A stretch of 19,633 bases of DNA from Actinobacteria bacterium UBA5176 (GCA_002413305.1 DHWS01000129.1:32938-52570), one strand, 5' to 3'. Shown: positions 7,415 through 15,639, counted from the stretch's first letter. Notes: generated by a model from the sequence alone, not told the origin. Numbers and translations are program-made.

Positions 7415-7420
7415 TACAAT
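7415..7420 (+). promoter_or_regulatory. -10 box TACAAT for the NfeD-like gene (leaderless)
   Basis: TACAAT is a five-of-six match to the consensus and lies 9 nt before the ATG at 7430. GAGGG in the gap is too close to the ATG to act as a normal ribosome site. It is divergent from the ATPase promoter, 36 bp away. Confidence 0.5.
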
Positions 7421-7429
7421 CGAGGGCCC

Positions 7430-8767
7430 ATGGCGCGCGCTCCGTCTCCGCTGGTGAAGGGCTTCGTCCGTCTCGCCCTGGTGGCTGGTGCGGTCGGTGC
7501 GCTGGCGGCGCCGGCAGGTGCGACGTCCGTGTCGGCACCGACGCCGAGCGTCGCGCTGGTCAAGGTCCAGGGGGTGATCGACCCGGCGCAGGTGGCCTAC
7601 GTCGAGGGCGCGATCCGGGACGCAGAAGCGAAGGGTTCCACGGTGATCCTCCAGATCGACTCACGCGGCGCGTACGGGATGTACGGCGACGAGGGGTTGC
7701 GGCTCGGAGAATTCGTCCGGTCGGCCTCGGTCCCGGTGGTGGCTTGGATCGGGCCATCCGGCGCTCGGGCCGCGGGGGCATCCCTGTTCCCCGTTTATGC
7801 CTCGTCTTTGGTCGTCATGGCTCCGGGGGCCGGGATCGGGCCGGCGGAGCCCTTCGATCTGGGTGGCAGCGTGCAGCCGCAGGATGAGGCCGCCACGGCC
7901 GCCCGCCTGGTGGCGATCGGCACGCAGACGGGTGCGAGCCCGTCGGGGGTGGAGCGCCTGCTTCGGGGCCCTGCCGAGCCGGCCGGGACCGCCCTCACGT
8001 CAGGGGCCGTGCGGGTGGTCGCCGCCGACGTGCCGGATCTCCTGGCTCGGATCGATGGTCGGTCCGTGACTTTCCGGTTCCATCGGGTGACCCGCCTGGC
8101 GACGCTCAACAGGCCGGACCGGCCGGTGGATGTGAGCTTCCACGAGATCGGGATCTGGCGGCGGATCCTGCACGGGGTCAGCACGCCGGGCGCGGTCTAC
8201 GTGCTGCTGATCCTGGGGGTGTTCGGGGTCGCCTTCGAGATCACCCAGCCCGGGTTCGGGGTGGCCGGGGTCGGGGGAGCCGGCGTGGTGGCGCTGGCTG
8301 GTTACGGGCTGTCGGTGATCCCGGTCCACTGGCTGGGGATCGCCCTGCTTCTGGGCGGCATGGTCCTGATGGGCTCGGACGTGATGATCCGTCGCGTCGC
8401 GGTCCTGACGGCACTGGGCACGGTCGCCGTCGCGGTCGGTTCTGTCCTGGCCTGGCACGGCGTCGCCCCGCCGATCCGCGTCTCCCTGTGGCTGATCGGG
8501 CCCGCCACCGTCGCCACGTTCCTGTTCTTCGGCTTCGTCCTCACCGTGGCCCTCCGGTCGCGCGAACAGGTCCGCCGCGCTCAGGTCGGGTTGGTCGGCC
8601 TGGTCGGCGAGGCGCGGAGCGACCTCAACCCCGAGGGCGGCGTCTACGTGAAGGGCACGTTGTGGCGCGCCCGGTCGAACGATGGCCCGATCCAGGCCGG
8701 CCGCAAGGTGCGGGTCCGCGCGATCGACGGCCTGATCCTGCAGGTCGAGGAGGAACCCGGAACCTAG
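7430..8767 (+). CDS. NfeD-like membrane protein with a probably inactive ClpP-type protease domain
   Basis: 445 residues. A signal peptide or first membrane segment covers about 10-31. A ClpP/crotonase-like domain follows (about 40-210: VALVKVQGVIDPAQVAYVEG, then VILQIDSRGA). Several membrane helices occupy about 255-375, with the NfeD signature LGVFGVAFEITQPGFG. The C-terminal OB-fold domain (about 385-440) contains GLVGEARSDLNPEGGVYVKG. Long-form NfeD proteins are membrane serine proteases with a Ser-Lys dyad that work with stomatin-like partners. Here the segment that normally reads ARAASAG reads ARAAGAS (113-118), so Gly116 replaces the catalytic Ser. The following region (about 140-180), where the Lys should lie, has no lysine. 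No stomatin gene is adjacent. The fold assignment is firm; loss of proteolysis is inferred from motif comparison by eye. Confidence 0.88.
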   Translation: MARAPSPLVKGFVRLALVAGAVGALAAPAGATSVSAPTPSVALVKVQGVIDPAQVAYVEGAIRDAEAKGSTVILQIDSRGAYGMYGDEGLRLGEFVRSASVPVVAWIGPSGARAAGASLFPVYASSLVVMAPGAGIGPAEPFDLGGSVQPQDEAATAARLVAIGTQTGASPSGVERLLRGPAEPAGTALTSGAVRVVAADVPDLLARIDGRSVTFRFHRVTRLATLNRPDRPVDVSFHEIGIWRRILHGVSTPGAVYVLLILGVFGVAFEITQPGFGVAGVGGAGVVALAGYGLSVIPVHWLGIALLLGGMVLMGSDVMIRRVAVLTALGTVAVAVGSVLAWHGVAPPIRVSLWLIGPATVATFLFFGFVLTVALRSREQVRRAQVGLVGLVGEARSDLNPEGGVYVKGTLWRARSNDGPIQAGRKVRVRAIDGLILQVEEEPGT

Positions 8768-8792
8768 GCCCTCTCGCTCCCCTTCGGTGGAC

Positions 8793-8822
8793 TTGATAGC
8801 ATTCCCCCGCCGTGCGGATACT
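8793..8822 (+). promoter_or_regulatory. Promoter of the GYD-domain gene (TTGATA, 18 bp, GATACT)
   Basis: TTGATA (8793-8798) and GATACT (8817-8822) are spaced 18 bp apart. The predicted start near 8829 gives a leader of about 29 nt that contains the ribosome site GAGGGAAGG (8841-8849). Confidence 0.45.
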
Positions 8823-8857
8823 CCGCGCGAGTTCCAGGTCGAGGGAAGGTGGCGAGC

Positions 8858-9178
8858 ATGGCGAAGTACCTGTTCCGAGCGTCGCTGACAGCCGAGGGCC
8901 TCCGGGGCATGCTCAAGGAGGGCGGGTCCGCTCGGCGCGAGGTGGTCCGCAAGGCCATCGAGGGCCTCGGGGGCACCCTGGAAGCGTTCTACTTCGGGTT
9001 CGGAGACGAGGACGTGTACCTGCTGGCCGACCTACCGGACAACTCGGCAGCCGCGGCGTTCAGCACGCATACCTCCTCCAGCGGCACCGTTGCCGTCAGC
9101 ACGACCGTGCTCATCACGCCGGAGGAGATGGACGCCGCCTCCAAGCAGAGCGTTGACTGGCGGCCGCCCGGAGCCTGA
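8858..9178 (+). CDS. GYD domain-containing protein
   Basis: 106 residues. The ATG at 8858 is chosen because GAGGGAAGG (8841-8849) ends 8 nt upstream; a GTG at 8849 in the same frame overlaps that site. The sequence follows the GYD family (named after a Gly-Tyr-Asp motif): an opening strand AKYLFRASLTAEGLRGML, then the central part TLEAFYFGFGDEDVYLLADL, where the GYD position reads GDED, and a closing stretch TVLITPEEMDAAS. GYD proteins are small ferredoxin-like-fold proteins of unknown function, probably oligomeric and cytosolic. No signal peptide or membrane segment is present. It follows the NfeD-like gene but seems to have its own promoter, so the link with NfeD is positional only. Confidence 0.85.
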   Translation: MAKYLFRASLTAEGLRGMLKEGGSARREVVRKAIEGLGGTLEAFYFGFGDEDVYLLADLPDNSAAAAFSTHTSSSGTVAVSTTVLITPEEMDAASKQSVDWRPPGA

Positions 9179-9245
9179 CCTCTTCGATCCCTCGGAGCCA
9201 ACCCGGGCGCCCGTCGGCGCATCGTTCTTGTGTCCCGTTTCGCGT

Positions 9246-9275
9246 TTGACACCTTCGGAGGGCCGCCAATAGCCT
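9246..9275 (+). promoter_or_regulatory. Promoter of the first Asp-box gene (TTGACA, 18 bp, TAGCCT)
   Basis: A perfect -35 TTGACA (9246-9251) is 18 bp from TAGCCT (9270-9275). Transcription would start about 30 nt before the ATG at 9312, and the leader carries the strong ribosome site AAGGAGA (9301-9307). It is the best sigma-70-type promoter in the window and resembles the promoter of the second Asp-box gene at 12724-12753. Confidence 0.6.
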
Positions 9276-9311
9276 GCCCGAGGTAACCCTCGAGGATACG
9301 AAGGAGAACCC

Positions 9312-11105
9312 ATGGCACTTCGACGGACGGCCGCAGCGATCGGGATGGTGGCCCTGGTGGCGCTGGTCGGCAGCGCCCTCCCCGCGTCCGCGACGCGCAG
9401 CGCGGACGCGCTCGTCACCACCGGCAGCCCGACGACCCCGTTCTCCGAGAACAAGCAGAACGAGCCGGCCCTCGCGGTCGACCAGAACGATCCGAGCATC
9501 CTGGCAGCGGGCGCGAACGAGAACATCGACCTTGAGGCATGCAACGCCGGTGATGACACGACCTGTCCCTTCACCGGTGGGGTCGGTACGTCGGGCGTGT
9601 ACTTCTCCTTCGATTCGGGCGCCACATGGACCCAGCCGACCTACACGGGGCTCTCCGCTCGGAACTGCCAGGGTGCCATCGGCTCGACGGACCCGACCTG
9701 CATGCCGGAGTTCGGCCCAATCGGCACCCTTCCCTGGTACTTCGAGAACGGCCTCGTCTCCGACGGCGACCCGGCGGTGGCGTTCGGGCCCGTGCCGGGA
9801 CCGAACGGCTTCTCCTGGGACAACGGTGACCGCCTCTACTACGCGAACCTCACGTCGAGCCTGTCGGGGAAGCACACCGACGCCGGCTTCAAAGGCGTCG
9901 AGGGCATCGGCGTCTCCCGTACCGACGACGTGGCGTCGGCCGCGGCCGACGACAAGAACGCGTGGCTGCCGCCCGTGGTCATCCCCTCGTCGGGGAGCTC
10001 GGCGGGGTTCGCCGACAAGGAGCAGATCTGGGCGGACAACGCGTCCTCTAGCCCCACGTTCGGCAACGTCTACCTGTGCTTCGAGAACTACAAGGGCGGC
10101 CCGAGCGTCGGCTCGAACGCGAACGCGCTGATCGTCGCCCGGTCCACCGACGGTGGCGATGTTTGGCAGAAGCAGATCCTCGTGAAGAACAACGCGTCCG
10201 CGTCGGGGAGCTTCTCGCTCCTCACGGGCCAGAGCGGCTGCACCGTCCGCACCGACAGCCAGGGCGACGTCTTCGTCTTCTGGCTCGGGTTCAACAAGAA
10301 GACGAAGAGCCAGGGCATCTTCTGGGCGAAGTCCACGGACGGCGGTTCGACCTACTCCAAGCCGAGCGAGCTGTTCCCGACGAACCCGACCGGCGTCTTC
10401 GACCCGGCGCTCGGGCGGAACACCGAGGATGGCATCGCCGGCGCGCGCAGCGACCTGTCGAACGCGCCGAGCATCGACATCGCGAACGGGGCGCCGACCG
10501 GGGTCGACGCGACCGACCAGATCGTCCTGAACTGGATCGATGGCACGGTCCTCGACCACGAGCCGGTGATGTTCTCGACATCGGCCGACGGTGGGGCGAC
10601 GTGGACGGACCCGATGGCCATCGACGGATCGGGGGTGCCGAGCGACCGGGGCTACTACACAGCGCCGAGCATCTCGCCGAACGGCACGGACGTGTACGTG
10701 GTCTACAACGCGTGGACGGAGCCGTACAAGGACAGCACCCTGGGTTCGAACAACGACCGTCCGCTGGCCGGCATCGTGACCCACGCCGATGTCACCGACG
10801 ACGGTAGCGTGGGGACGTTCACCAGGCTGTACCAGAGCACGCCCGCCGATGCGAGGGGCTCGAGCCAGAACGACCTCAGCGCGGAGTTCCTCGGCGACTA
10901 CGTGTACGCGGTCGCCACGCGCCTGTACGGCTCGGGGGTCTGGAACGACGTCAGGCGAGCGGTGGACTGTTCCGCCATCGACGCCTGGCGGATGGCGCTG
11001 CGAGGCGGGCCGGCCGCGCCGAAGCCGGCGCCGGAGCAGGACTGCCCGGCGACGTTCGGGAACAGCGACATCTTCGGAGGGACCTTCACCGACCCGACGC
11101 CGTGA
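9312..11105 (+). CDS. Secreted Asp-box (BNR/sialidase-fold) protein, 597 aa
   Basis: Residues 1-28 form a signal peptide (basic MALRRT, hydrophobic core, ALPASA cleavage region). Four Asp-box motifs of the form S-x-D-x-G-x-T-W/Y appear: SFDSGATW (99-106), STDGGDVW (278-285), STDGGSTY (341-348) and SADGGATW (424-431). These mark the turns of a beta-propeller as in sialidases and related exo-hydrolases. The opening NEPALAVDQNDPSILAAGAN is typical of exported BNR proteins of unknown substrate. The seven cysteines of the mature part may form disulfides outside the cell. The catalytic Arg triad of true sialidases could not be identified by eye, so the enzyme class is open; a binding or structural role is possible. 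A second, shorter Asp-box gene converges on it, and both have similar promoters, so the pair probably acts on one extracellular target. Confidence 0.85.
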   Translation: MALRRTAAAIGMVALVALVGSALPASATRSADALVTTGSPTTPFSENKQNEPALAVDQNDPSILAAGANENIDLEACNAGDDTTCPFTGGVGTSGVYFSFDSGATWTQPTYTGLSARNCQGAIGSTDPTCMPEFGPIGTLPWYFENGLVSDGDPAVAFGPVPGPNGFSWDNGDRLYYANLTSSLSGKHTDAGFKGVEGIGVSRTDDVASAAADDKNAWLPPVVIPSSGSSAGFADKEQIWADNASSSPTFGNVYLCFENYKGGPSVGSNANALIVARSTDGGDVWQKQILVKNNASASGSFSLLTGQSGCTVRTDSQGDVFVFWLGFNKKTKSQGIFWAKSTDGGSTYSKPSELFPTNPTGVFDPALGRNTEDGIAGARSDLSNAPSIDIANGAPTGVDATDQIVLNWIDGTVLDHEPVMFSTSADGGATWTDPMAIDGSGVPSDRGYYTAPSISPNGTDVYVVYNAWTEPYKDSTLGSNNDRPLAGIVTHADVTDDGSVGTFTRLYQSTPADARGSSQNDLSAEFLGDYVYAVATRLYGSGVWNDVRRAVDCSAIDAWRMALRGGPAAPKPAPEQDCPATFGNSDIFGGTFTDPTP

Positions 11106-11234
11106 GGTGACGCCATGGAAGGACCGCTCTCGCACATGGAGCTCGCCCGCCGAACGTAACGCGCTCAGCCCGCCCTCGACGAACGGGCTGCCGGCACCGC
11201 GCCGTGGCTGGTGCTCGTCCTGGGGCGAGCGTCG
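11106..11234. terminator. Gap between convergent Asp-box genes with one hairpin (11166-11190)
   Basis: CAGCCCG (11166-11172) pairs with CGGGCTG (11184-11190) over an 11-nt loop, near the middle of this 129-nt gap. It could end transcription from both sides. There is no U-run and nothing else recognisable in the gap. Confidence 0.35.
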
Positions 11235-12677
11235 CTATCGCGCCGAAACGGGAACCGCCGCCGTGTAGATGTCCAGCTGGTGGAGCGCGCCGTCGGGATT
11301 GTCGCCGGTGCTGTTCGAGTTGTCCGACCAGGCCGGATGGGCCACCCCGCCGTAGAACGACAGCCCGGAGTAGTCACCGTAGTCGATCCCGTTGCCCGAG
11401 TCGGGCGCGTTCGACGTCCCGGCGCTGATCCGAAGGTTGGGGCCGAATGACGTGCCGCCGTTGGTGCTGAAGGCGCCCCACACCTGGGCGTCGGTGTTCG
11501 GGACGCCGTCGGTGTCGCCGGGGCCGCCCGTCCCCAGATCGTTCCGTGCGTCGTAGAAGGTCACGGCGATGTTCCCGGTGGTCTGGTCCAGCGAAAGCTT
11601 CGGGAGGAACTGGCTGTTGGTCGTCTGGTCGTCGTTGACCCGGACCGGCGTGCTCCACGTGGCGCCGTCGTCGTCCGAGTGCCGCTCGTAGATGTCGGTG
11701 TCGTCGCTCTCGTTCGGGTGCTCGAGCGTGTAGATGACGTAGGCCCGACCGGTGCGGGGTCCCCCCGTCCGGTCGTATGCCAGGCCGACTTCGGCGTCGA
11801 CGGATCGGTCGGGCTGCGGGGCGATGAAGTCGAATCCGCCGACGTGGGTCAGCGCCACCAGGACGCGGCCCCCGAACCCCGCTGGCCCCAAGCCGTCCGG
11901 ATCGACGCTCACGAACACCTTGCCGCCGCCCTGCCCGCTCTCGGTGAGATTGCACCCCGACATGACCTGCCCCTCGGGGCCGATGGCGACGTCGCCGTAC
12001 GTGCAGTTGTTCGTCCCCGGCACGACCTCACCCGTGAAGTCGCCGACCTGGCCGAGCCCGGTCACCGGCGCGCCGAACGCTCCGATGGGCCCGCCGACGT
12101 TGACCACGGCCCACACCGACCCGGCGCCGGCTGTGATGGTGGGCTGGTCGACGAAGCGGAACAGTCCACGCTTGGACGTGTCGTTTCGTTTGGGGATGGT
12201 CGCGATCTTCGCGATCACGTCGAACGTCAGGCCGCCGTCGGTGCTGAGGGCGATGGGGAGGAGATTCTCGGTCTCGTACAGGTACGCGAAGAAGAGGTTG
12301 CCGTAGCTGTCGAAGGAGAGGCTCGGGTCGCAGCAGGTGTCGCCGAGCCCGGTGCTCGCGTCCGGGTCCTGACCGATGATGCTCGTCTGCCAGGTCTGGC
12401 CGCCGTCGAAGCTCACCGCTTCGAACATCCCCGACGTGATCCCAGCCTCGGTGTGGCCGATGTTCGTCACGATCACGATGTTGTTCGGATTCGTCGGATT
12501 GACCGCGATGGACTCCTCCGACTCGTTGAGCGGGCGCTGGCTCACGTCGACGTTCGTCGGGACGGGCGTCCGACCCACGGACGTGCGAGTGGCCTGGCGA
12601 GCGCCCGCCGTCGTGGCGGCCAGCGAGACCAGCAGGGCGACCATCGATGGCACGACGAGCAGCGACCTCCGACGCAT
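11235..12677 (-). CDS. Secreted Asp-box (BNR/sialidase-fold) protein, 480 aa
   Basis: The ATG at 12677 has AAGGGAG about 10 nt upstream. Residues 1 to about 27 are a signal peptide (MRRRS, hydrophobic core, TTAGARQ). Asp-box or near-Asp-box motifs lie at SFDGGQTW (89-96), STDGGLTF (145-152), SDDDGATW (334-341) and STNGGTSF (404-411). The last blade contains IDYGDYSGLSF followed by an AWSDNSN turn, as in many BNR propellers. The mature start NESEESIAVNPTNPNNIVIV parallels the NEPALAVDQNDPSILAAGAN of the convergent neighbour, so the two are likely distant paralogues. The protein is expected to be extracellular. The substrate is unknown and catalytic residues were not identified. It is 117 residues shorter than its neighbour, but both ends look complete. 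Confidence 0.85.
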   Translation of the reverse strand: MRRRSLLVVPSMVALLVSLAATTAGARQATRTSVGRTPVPTNVDVSQRPLNESEESIAVNPTNPNNIVIVTNIGHTEAGITSGMFEAVSFDGGQTWQTSIIGQDPDASTGLGDTCCDPSLSFDSYGNLFFAYLYETENLLPIALSTDGGLTFDVIAKIATIPKRNDTSKRGLFRFVDQPTITAGAGSVWAVVNVGGPIGAFGAPVTGLGQVGDFTGEVVPGTNNCTYGDVAIGPEGQVMSGCNLTESGQGGGKVFVSVDPDGLGPAGFGGRVLVALTHVGGFDFIAPQPDRSVDAEVGLAYDRTGGPRTGRAYVIYTLEHPNESDDTDIYERHSDDDGATWSTPVRVNDDQTTNSQFLPKLSLDQTTGNIAVTFYDARNDLGTGGPGDTDGVPNTDAQVWGAFSTNGGTSFGPNLRISAGTSNAPDSGNGIDYGDYSGLSFYGGVAHPAWSDNSNSTGDNPDGALHQLDIYTAAVPVSAR

Positions 12678-12999
12678 GGCGTTCGGCTCCCTTCACTCGT
12701 TCCCGGTGGTAGGACGCGCGCAGAAGGTAGGCACAAACCGCCGGAAGGCGCAAACCGTCACACTCCGGTGGACCACAACCGCAAGGGGTTCAGCGAACCG
12801 GCGGCGTGGCCAGGAACCCGAAACCCTCCGTTGACGTCTGGCGAATGGCAACTGCATGATCCGACGAATCGCGCACCGGGATCCGAAGCGAGGCCGGGTA
12901 CTGGCGGCCTCGTCCTCGCGGCACCCAGCCTGGTCCTGGTGAGCCTGTTCGGGCCCGGTTCGCCGACGGCCAAGCTGCCGGTCAAGCCACCCATCGGGT
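12678..12999. other. Intergenic region with a broken signal-peptide coding segment
   Basis: This 322-nt gap holds the promoter of the minus-strand Asp-box gene on its left. On the right, ATG 12856 opens MIRRIAHRDPKR in the frame of the downstream phosphoesterase, but that frame hits TGA at 12940-12942. The overlapping frame ending in TGA at 13008-13010 reads GLVLAAPSLVLVSLFGPGS, a good signal-peptide core. Joining basic start, hydrophobic core and the phosphoesterase needs two opposite one-base shifts, near 12890 and near 13000. TTGACG (12831-12836) and CATGAT (12855-12860), 18 bp apart, could be a promoter but would start transcription after ATG 12856. Confidence 0.5.
12724..12753 (-). promoter_or_regulatory. 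Promoter of the second Asp-box gene (TTGCGC, 18 bp, TACCTT)
   Basis: On the minus strand TTGCGC (12753-12748) is 18 bp from TACCTT (12729-12724). The predicted leader is about 40 nt. Spacing and the sequence after the -35 (CTTCCGG against CTTCGGA) resemble the promoter of the other Asp-box gene. Confidence 0.5.
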
Positions 13000-14343
13000 T
13001 TGCCCGCTGAGCCTTCCGCCCCTCCCGTCCTGGTCCCTCAAGTGCTCCACGGCATCCACAAGATCCAGCACGTGATCGTGATCATGCAGGAGAACCGATC
13101 CTTCGACTCCTACTTCGGAACCTTCCCCGGCGCGGACGGCATCCCGATGAAGGACGGCGTGCCGACCGTGTGCGTGCCCGACGCCCTGACCCGCCGGTGC
13201 GTGCGCCCCTACCACGACTCCGGCCCCATCAACGCCGGTGGGCCACACACGGCCGAGGCGGCCATCGCCGACATCGGCGGAGAGAGGATGGATGGCTTCA
13301 TCAACCAGGCGGAGGCCATCGCCGCCAGGAGCCGTCCCGCTTGTCTCCAGAGCCCCTACGACCCGCACTGTGGAGCGGCGCCCGACACCATGATGGGATA
13401 CCGGGATGGCCGGGACATCCCGAACTACTGGGCCTACGCCAGGAACTTCGTGCTCCAGGACCACATGTTCGAGCCGAACCTCGGCTGGAGCCTGCCGTCG
13501 CACCTGTTCATGGTCTCCGGGTGGTCGGCCAGGTGCGCGAACCCCCTGCGGGTCGGGACCTGCCGGGGCGACCTCGAGGAGGACCAGGACACCGACCGGA
13601 CCCGCCCGGGCGTTCCGAACTACGCCTGGACGGATCTCACCTACCTCCTGTACCGCCAGCACGTCACGTGGGGGTACTACATCTCACCGGGGACCCAGCC
13701 CGACTGCGACGACGACCAGTCCGTCTGCGGTCTGAAGCGGCAGCGGGTCGGAACGCCGGAGATCTGGAACCCGCTGCCGGACTTCGCCACCGTCCACCAG
13801 GACGGCCAGACGGCGAACGTCCAGAGCTCGGCGAACTTCTTCCTGGCTGCCCAGGGGGGGACGCTGCCCGCGGTTTCGTGGGTCGTCCCCAACGGCGTCC
13901 AGAGCGAGCACTACCCGGACCGTGTCGCAACGGGTCAGGCATGGGTCACCAGCCTGGTCGATGCCGTGATGAGCGGTCCGGACTGGTACAGCAGCGCCAT
14001 CTTCATCGCCTGGGACGACTGGGGCGGGCTCTACGACCATGTCGTGCCGCCGAAGGTGGACGCACTGGGGTACGGGCTGAGGGTCCCAGGGATCATGATC
14101 AGCCCGTATGCCCGATCGGGCTTCATCGACCACCAGGTCCTGTCGTTCGACGCGTACCTGAAGTTCATCGAGGACGACTTCCTGGGTAAGGAGCGCATCG
14201 ACCCGAAGACGGACGGCCGGCCCGATCCCCGCCCCGACGTCCGCGAGCGAGCCCGGATCCTCGGCGATCTCCTGAAGGAGTTCGACTTCTCGCAGCCTCC
14301 CCGGCCTGCGGCGATCCTTCCCCTGTATCCATCGGGCCCTTGA
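13000..14343 (+). CDS. Phosphoesterase of the phospholipase C / acid phosphatase family, N-terminus unclear
   Basis: The frame is open for 447 codons from a TTG at 13000; no ATG or GTG with a ribosome site precedes the conserved part. The motif HVIVIMQENRSFDSYFG (24-40) is the hallmark of the PF04185 family (bacterial phospholipase C and AcpA-type acid phosphatase), with Glu31 and Asn32 near the metal site. Other conserved blocks are HDSGPINAGGPHT, LPSHLFMVSGWSA and FIAWDDWGGLYDHVVPP, then LRVPGIMISPYARSGF near the end. The family hydrolyses phosphate esters, often of phospholipids, outside the cell. Members normally carry a Sec or Tat signal peptide; here that part appears only in another frame just upstream. 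The catalytic domain looks complete, so the gene is either recently damaged or affected by sequence errors. Whether the product is exported is doubtful. Confidence 0.8.
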   Translation: MPAEPSAPPVLVPQVLHGIHKIQHVIVIMQENRSFDSYFGTFPGADGIPMKDGVPTVCVPDALTRRCVRPYHDSGPINAGGPHTAEAAIADIGGERMDGFINQAEAIAARSRPACLQSPYDPHCGAAPDTMMGYRDGRDIPNYWAYARNFVLQDHMFEPNLGWSLPSHLFMVSGWSARCANPLRVGTCRGDLEEDQDTDRTRPGVPNYAWTDLTYLLYRQHVTWGYYISPGTQPDCDDDQSVCGLKRQRVGTPEIWNPLPDFATVHQDGQTANVQSSANFFLAAQGGTLPAVSWVVPNGVQSEHYPDRVATGQAWVTSLVDAVMSGPDWYSSAIFIAWDDWGGLYDHVVPPKVDALGYGLRVPGIMISPYARSGFIDHQVLSFDAYLKFIEDDFLGKERIDPKTDGRPDPRPDVRERARILGDLLKEFDFSQPPRPAAILPLYPSGP

Positions 14344-14345
14344 AG

Positions 14346-14368
14346 GGGGGACCCGTTCGAGTGCCCCC
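14346..14368 (+). terminator. Weak hairpin after the phosphoesterase gene
   Basis: GGGGG (14346-14350) can pair with CCCCC (14364-14368) over a 13-nt loop just after the stop codon. No U-run follows; support is positional only. Confidence 0.22.
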
Positions 14369-14420
14369 GGGGTAGGATTCGGGGTCGGAGTCGAAGGGGC
14401 TGGAGCGGAGGGAGTCGACC

Positions 14421-15617
14421 TTGTCCCGTCTCGGCTCGCGTGTCCTGCTCATGAATGCTCTCTTCCTGTTCCTTGCCAGTGCCGGCGTGGGGATCTGGGT
14501 GCTCTCCGGCACGAACGCCCTTCGCCGCGACGATCGTCTGTGCCGCCGACATCCCGGCGGCCGTCTTCCTCTCCCTCGCCCACCGAGGCACCCGAGCATC
14601 CTCCGACGCAGCCCGACATCTACTACATCGTTCTCGACGAGTACAGCGGGGAACGCGCCCTGGCCCAACACTACGGGTTCGACAACCGACCCTTCCTCGA
14701 CGCGCTGCGGGCCCGAGGCCTCTTCGTCGCCGAGCACGCCACCACGAATTACGCCCGGACGTCGATGTCTCTGGCCAGCGCGCTCAACCTCGACTACCTG
14801 CAACAGCTCACCCAGCCCGTCCCCGCGGACCAATCGGATCCAGGGCCGATAGACCGACTGGTCCAGAACGACGAGGTTCCCCGGCTATTGAAGGCGAGGG
14901 GATACACCTACTACCACCTCCGCTCGTGGTGGTCGGACACGAAGACCAACCCGCAGGCCGACGTGAACGAGCGGATGTCTTCCACCGAGGACGAGGCTCG
15001 GAAGCTCGGGATCGCGCTGCCGGCGTTCCGGGGCGGATCTCCGGGGAAGTACTACTTCGATCGGGCCGAGTACATGCGAGTGCTCTTCCAGTTCGCCAAG
15101 CTGGCCGAACTCGGCGATGTTGCAGGGCCGAAGTTCGTCTTCGGGCACATCCTGTGCCCCCACGGACCCTTCGTCTTCGACCCCGCGGGTGGTTGGGTGG
15201 ACCAAATGGTGCGGGCCACCATGCCCGAGGACGAGGACTACATCCGTCAGCTCCAGTTCGTGAACTCCAAGGTCTTGGCGCTGGTGGACCGGCTGCTCTC
15301 CCTTCCCCCGGACCGACGGCCGGTCATCATCATCCAGTCCGACGAGGGCTGGCTCTCGGGGAGCCTGGCGGAAACCAACTCGCCGGATAGTTCCTTGCTG
15401 GTCCATTTTCGGGATCGTCGCCGCCTTCTCGTTCCCCGGGTTCTCGGCGCCCGGGCTGTACGCGACCATCACCCCGGTCAACGAGTTCAGGCTGGTGTTC
15501 GACGACTACTTCCACGCGGGGCTTCCGCTGCTCCGCGATCGCAACTACGTGTTCCCCAACCTCCGGCTGCGGTACACGTTCACGGACGTCACGGATCGGG
15601 TCCGAGCGCTCTCCTGA
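14421..15617 (+). pseudogene. Sulfatase-like hydrolase/transferase gene broken by frameshifts
   Basis: The start is a TTG at 14421 with a strong ribosome site GGAGGGAG (14407-14414). The first segment reads a membrane helix (NALFLFLASAGVGIWVLSG). From about 14515 the helix-like FAATIVCAADIPAAVFLSLAH continues in the +1 frame. From about 14585 the main domain continues in the third frame: PDIYYIVLDEYSG, then TNYARTSMSLASALN, then FVFGHILCPHGPFVF, then PVIIIQSDEGW. At a run of four T (about 15406-15410) the frame shifts again, and the C-terminus reads FGIVAAFSFPGF, then LYATITPVNEFRLVFDDYF, ending at TGA 15615-15617. Together these form a recognisable membrane-anchored alkaline-phosphatase-fold protein related to phosphoglycerol transferases. 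The membrane part is much shorter than the usual several helices. Each shift is by plus one base, compatible with single-base insertions or sequence errors. Confidence 0.75.
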
Positions 15618-15639
15618 GCCTGCCTCGCCCCGCGAGGCA

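Noticed and set aside
9114..11135. 673-codon open frame on the minus strand across the first Asp-box gene
   Set aside because: Arg/Val/Asp-rich shadow with no motifs; the plus strand has a signal peptide, a strong ribosome site and Asp-boxes.
12787..12799. Perfect short palindrome GGTTC-AGC-GAACC
   Set aside because: Five-base arms are too short in this GC-rich gap to call an operator or terminator; there is no second copy nearby.
12856..13000. TGA at 12940 as a selenocysteine codon joining ATG 12856 to the phosphoesterase frame
   Set aside because: Although SelA/SelB are encoded nearby, read-through would give an Arg/Ser-rich N-terminus without export features, while another frame supplies a clear signal-peptide core. 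No SECIS-like hairpin was evident after the TGA.
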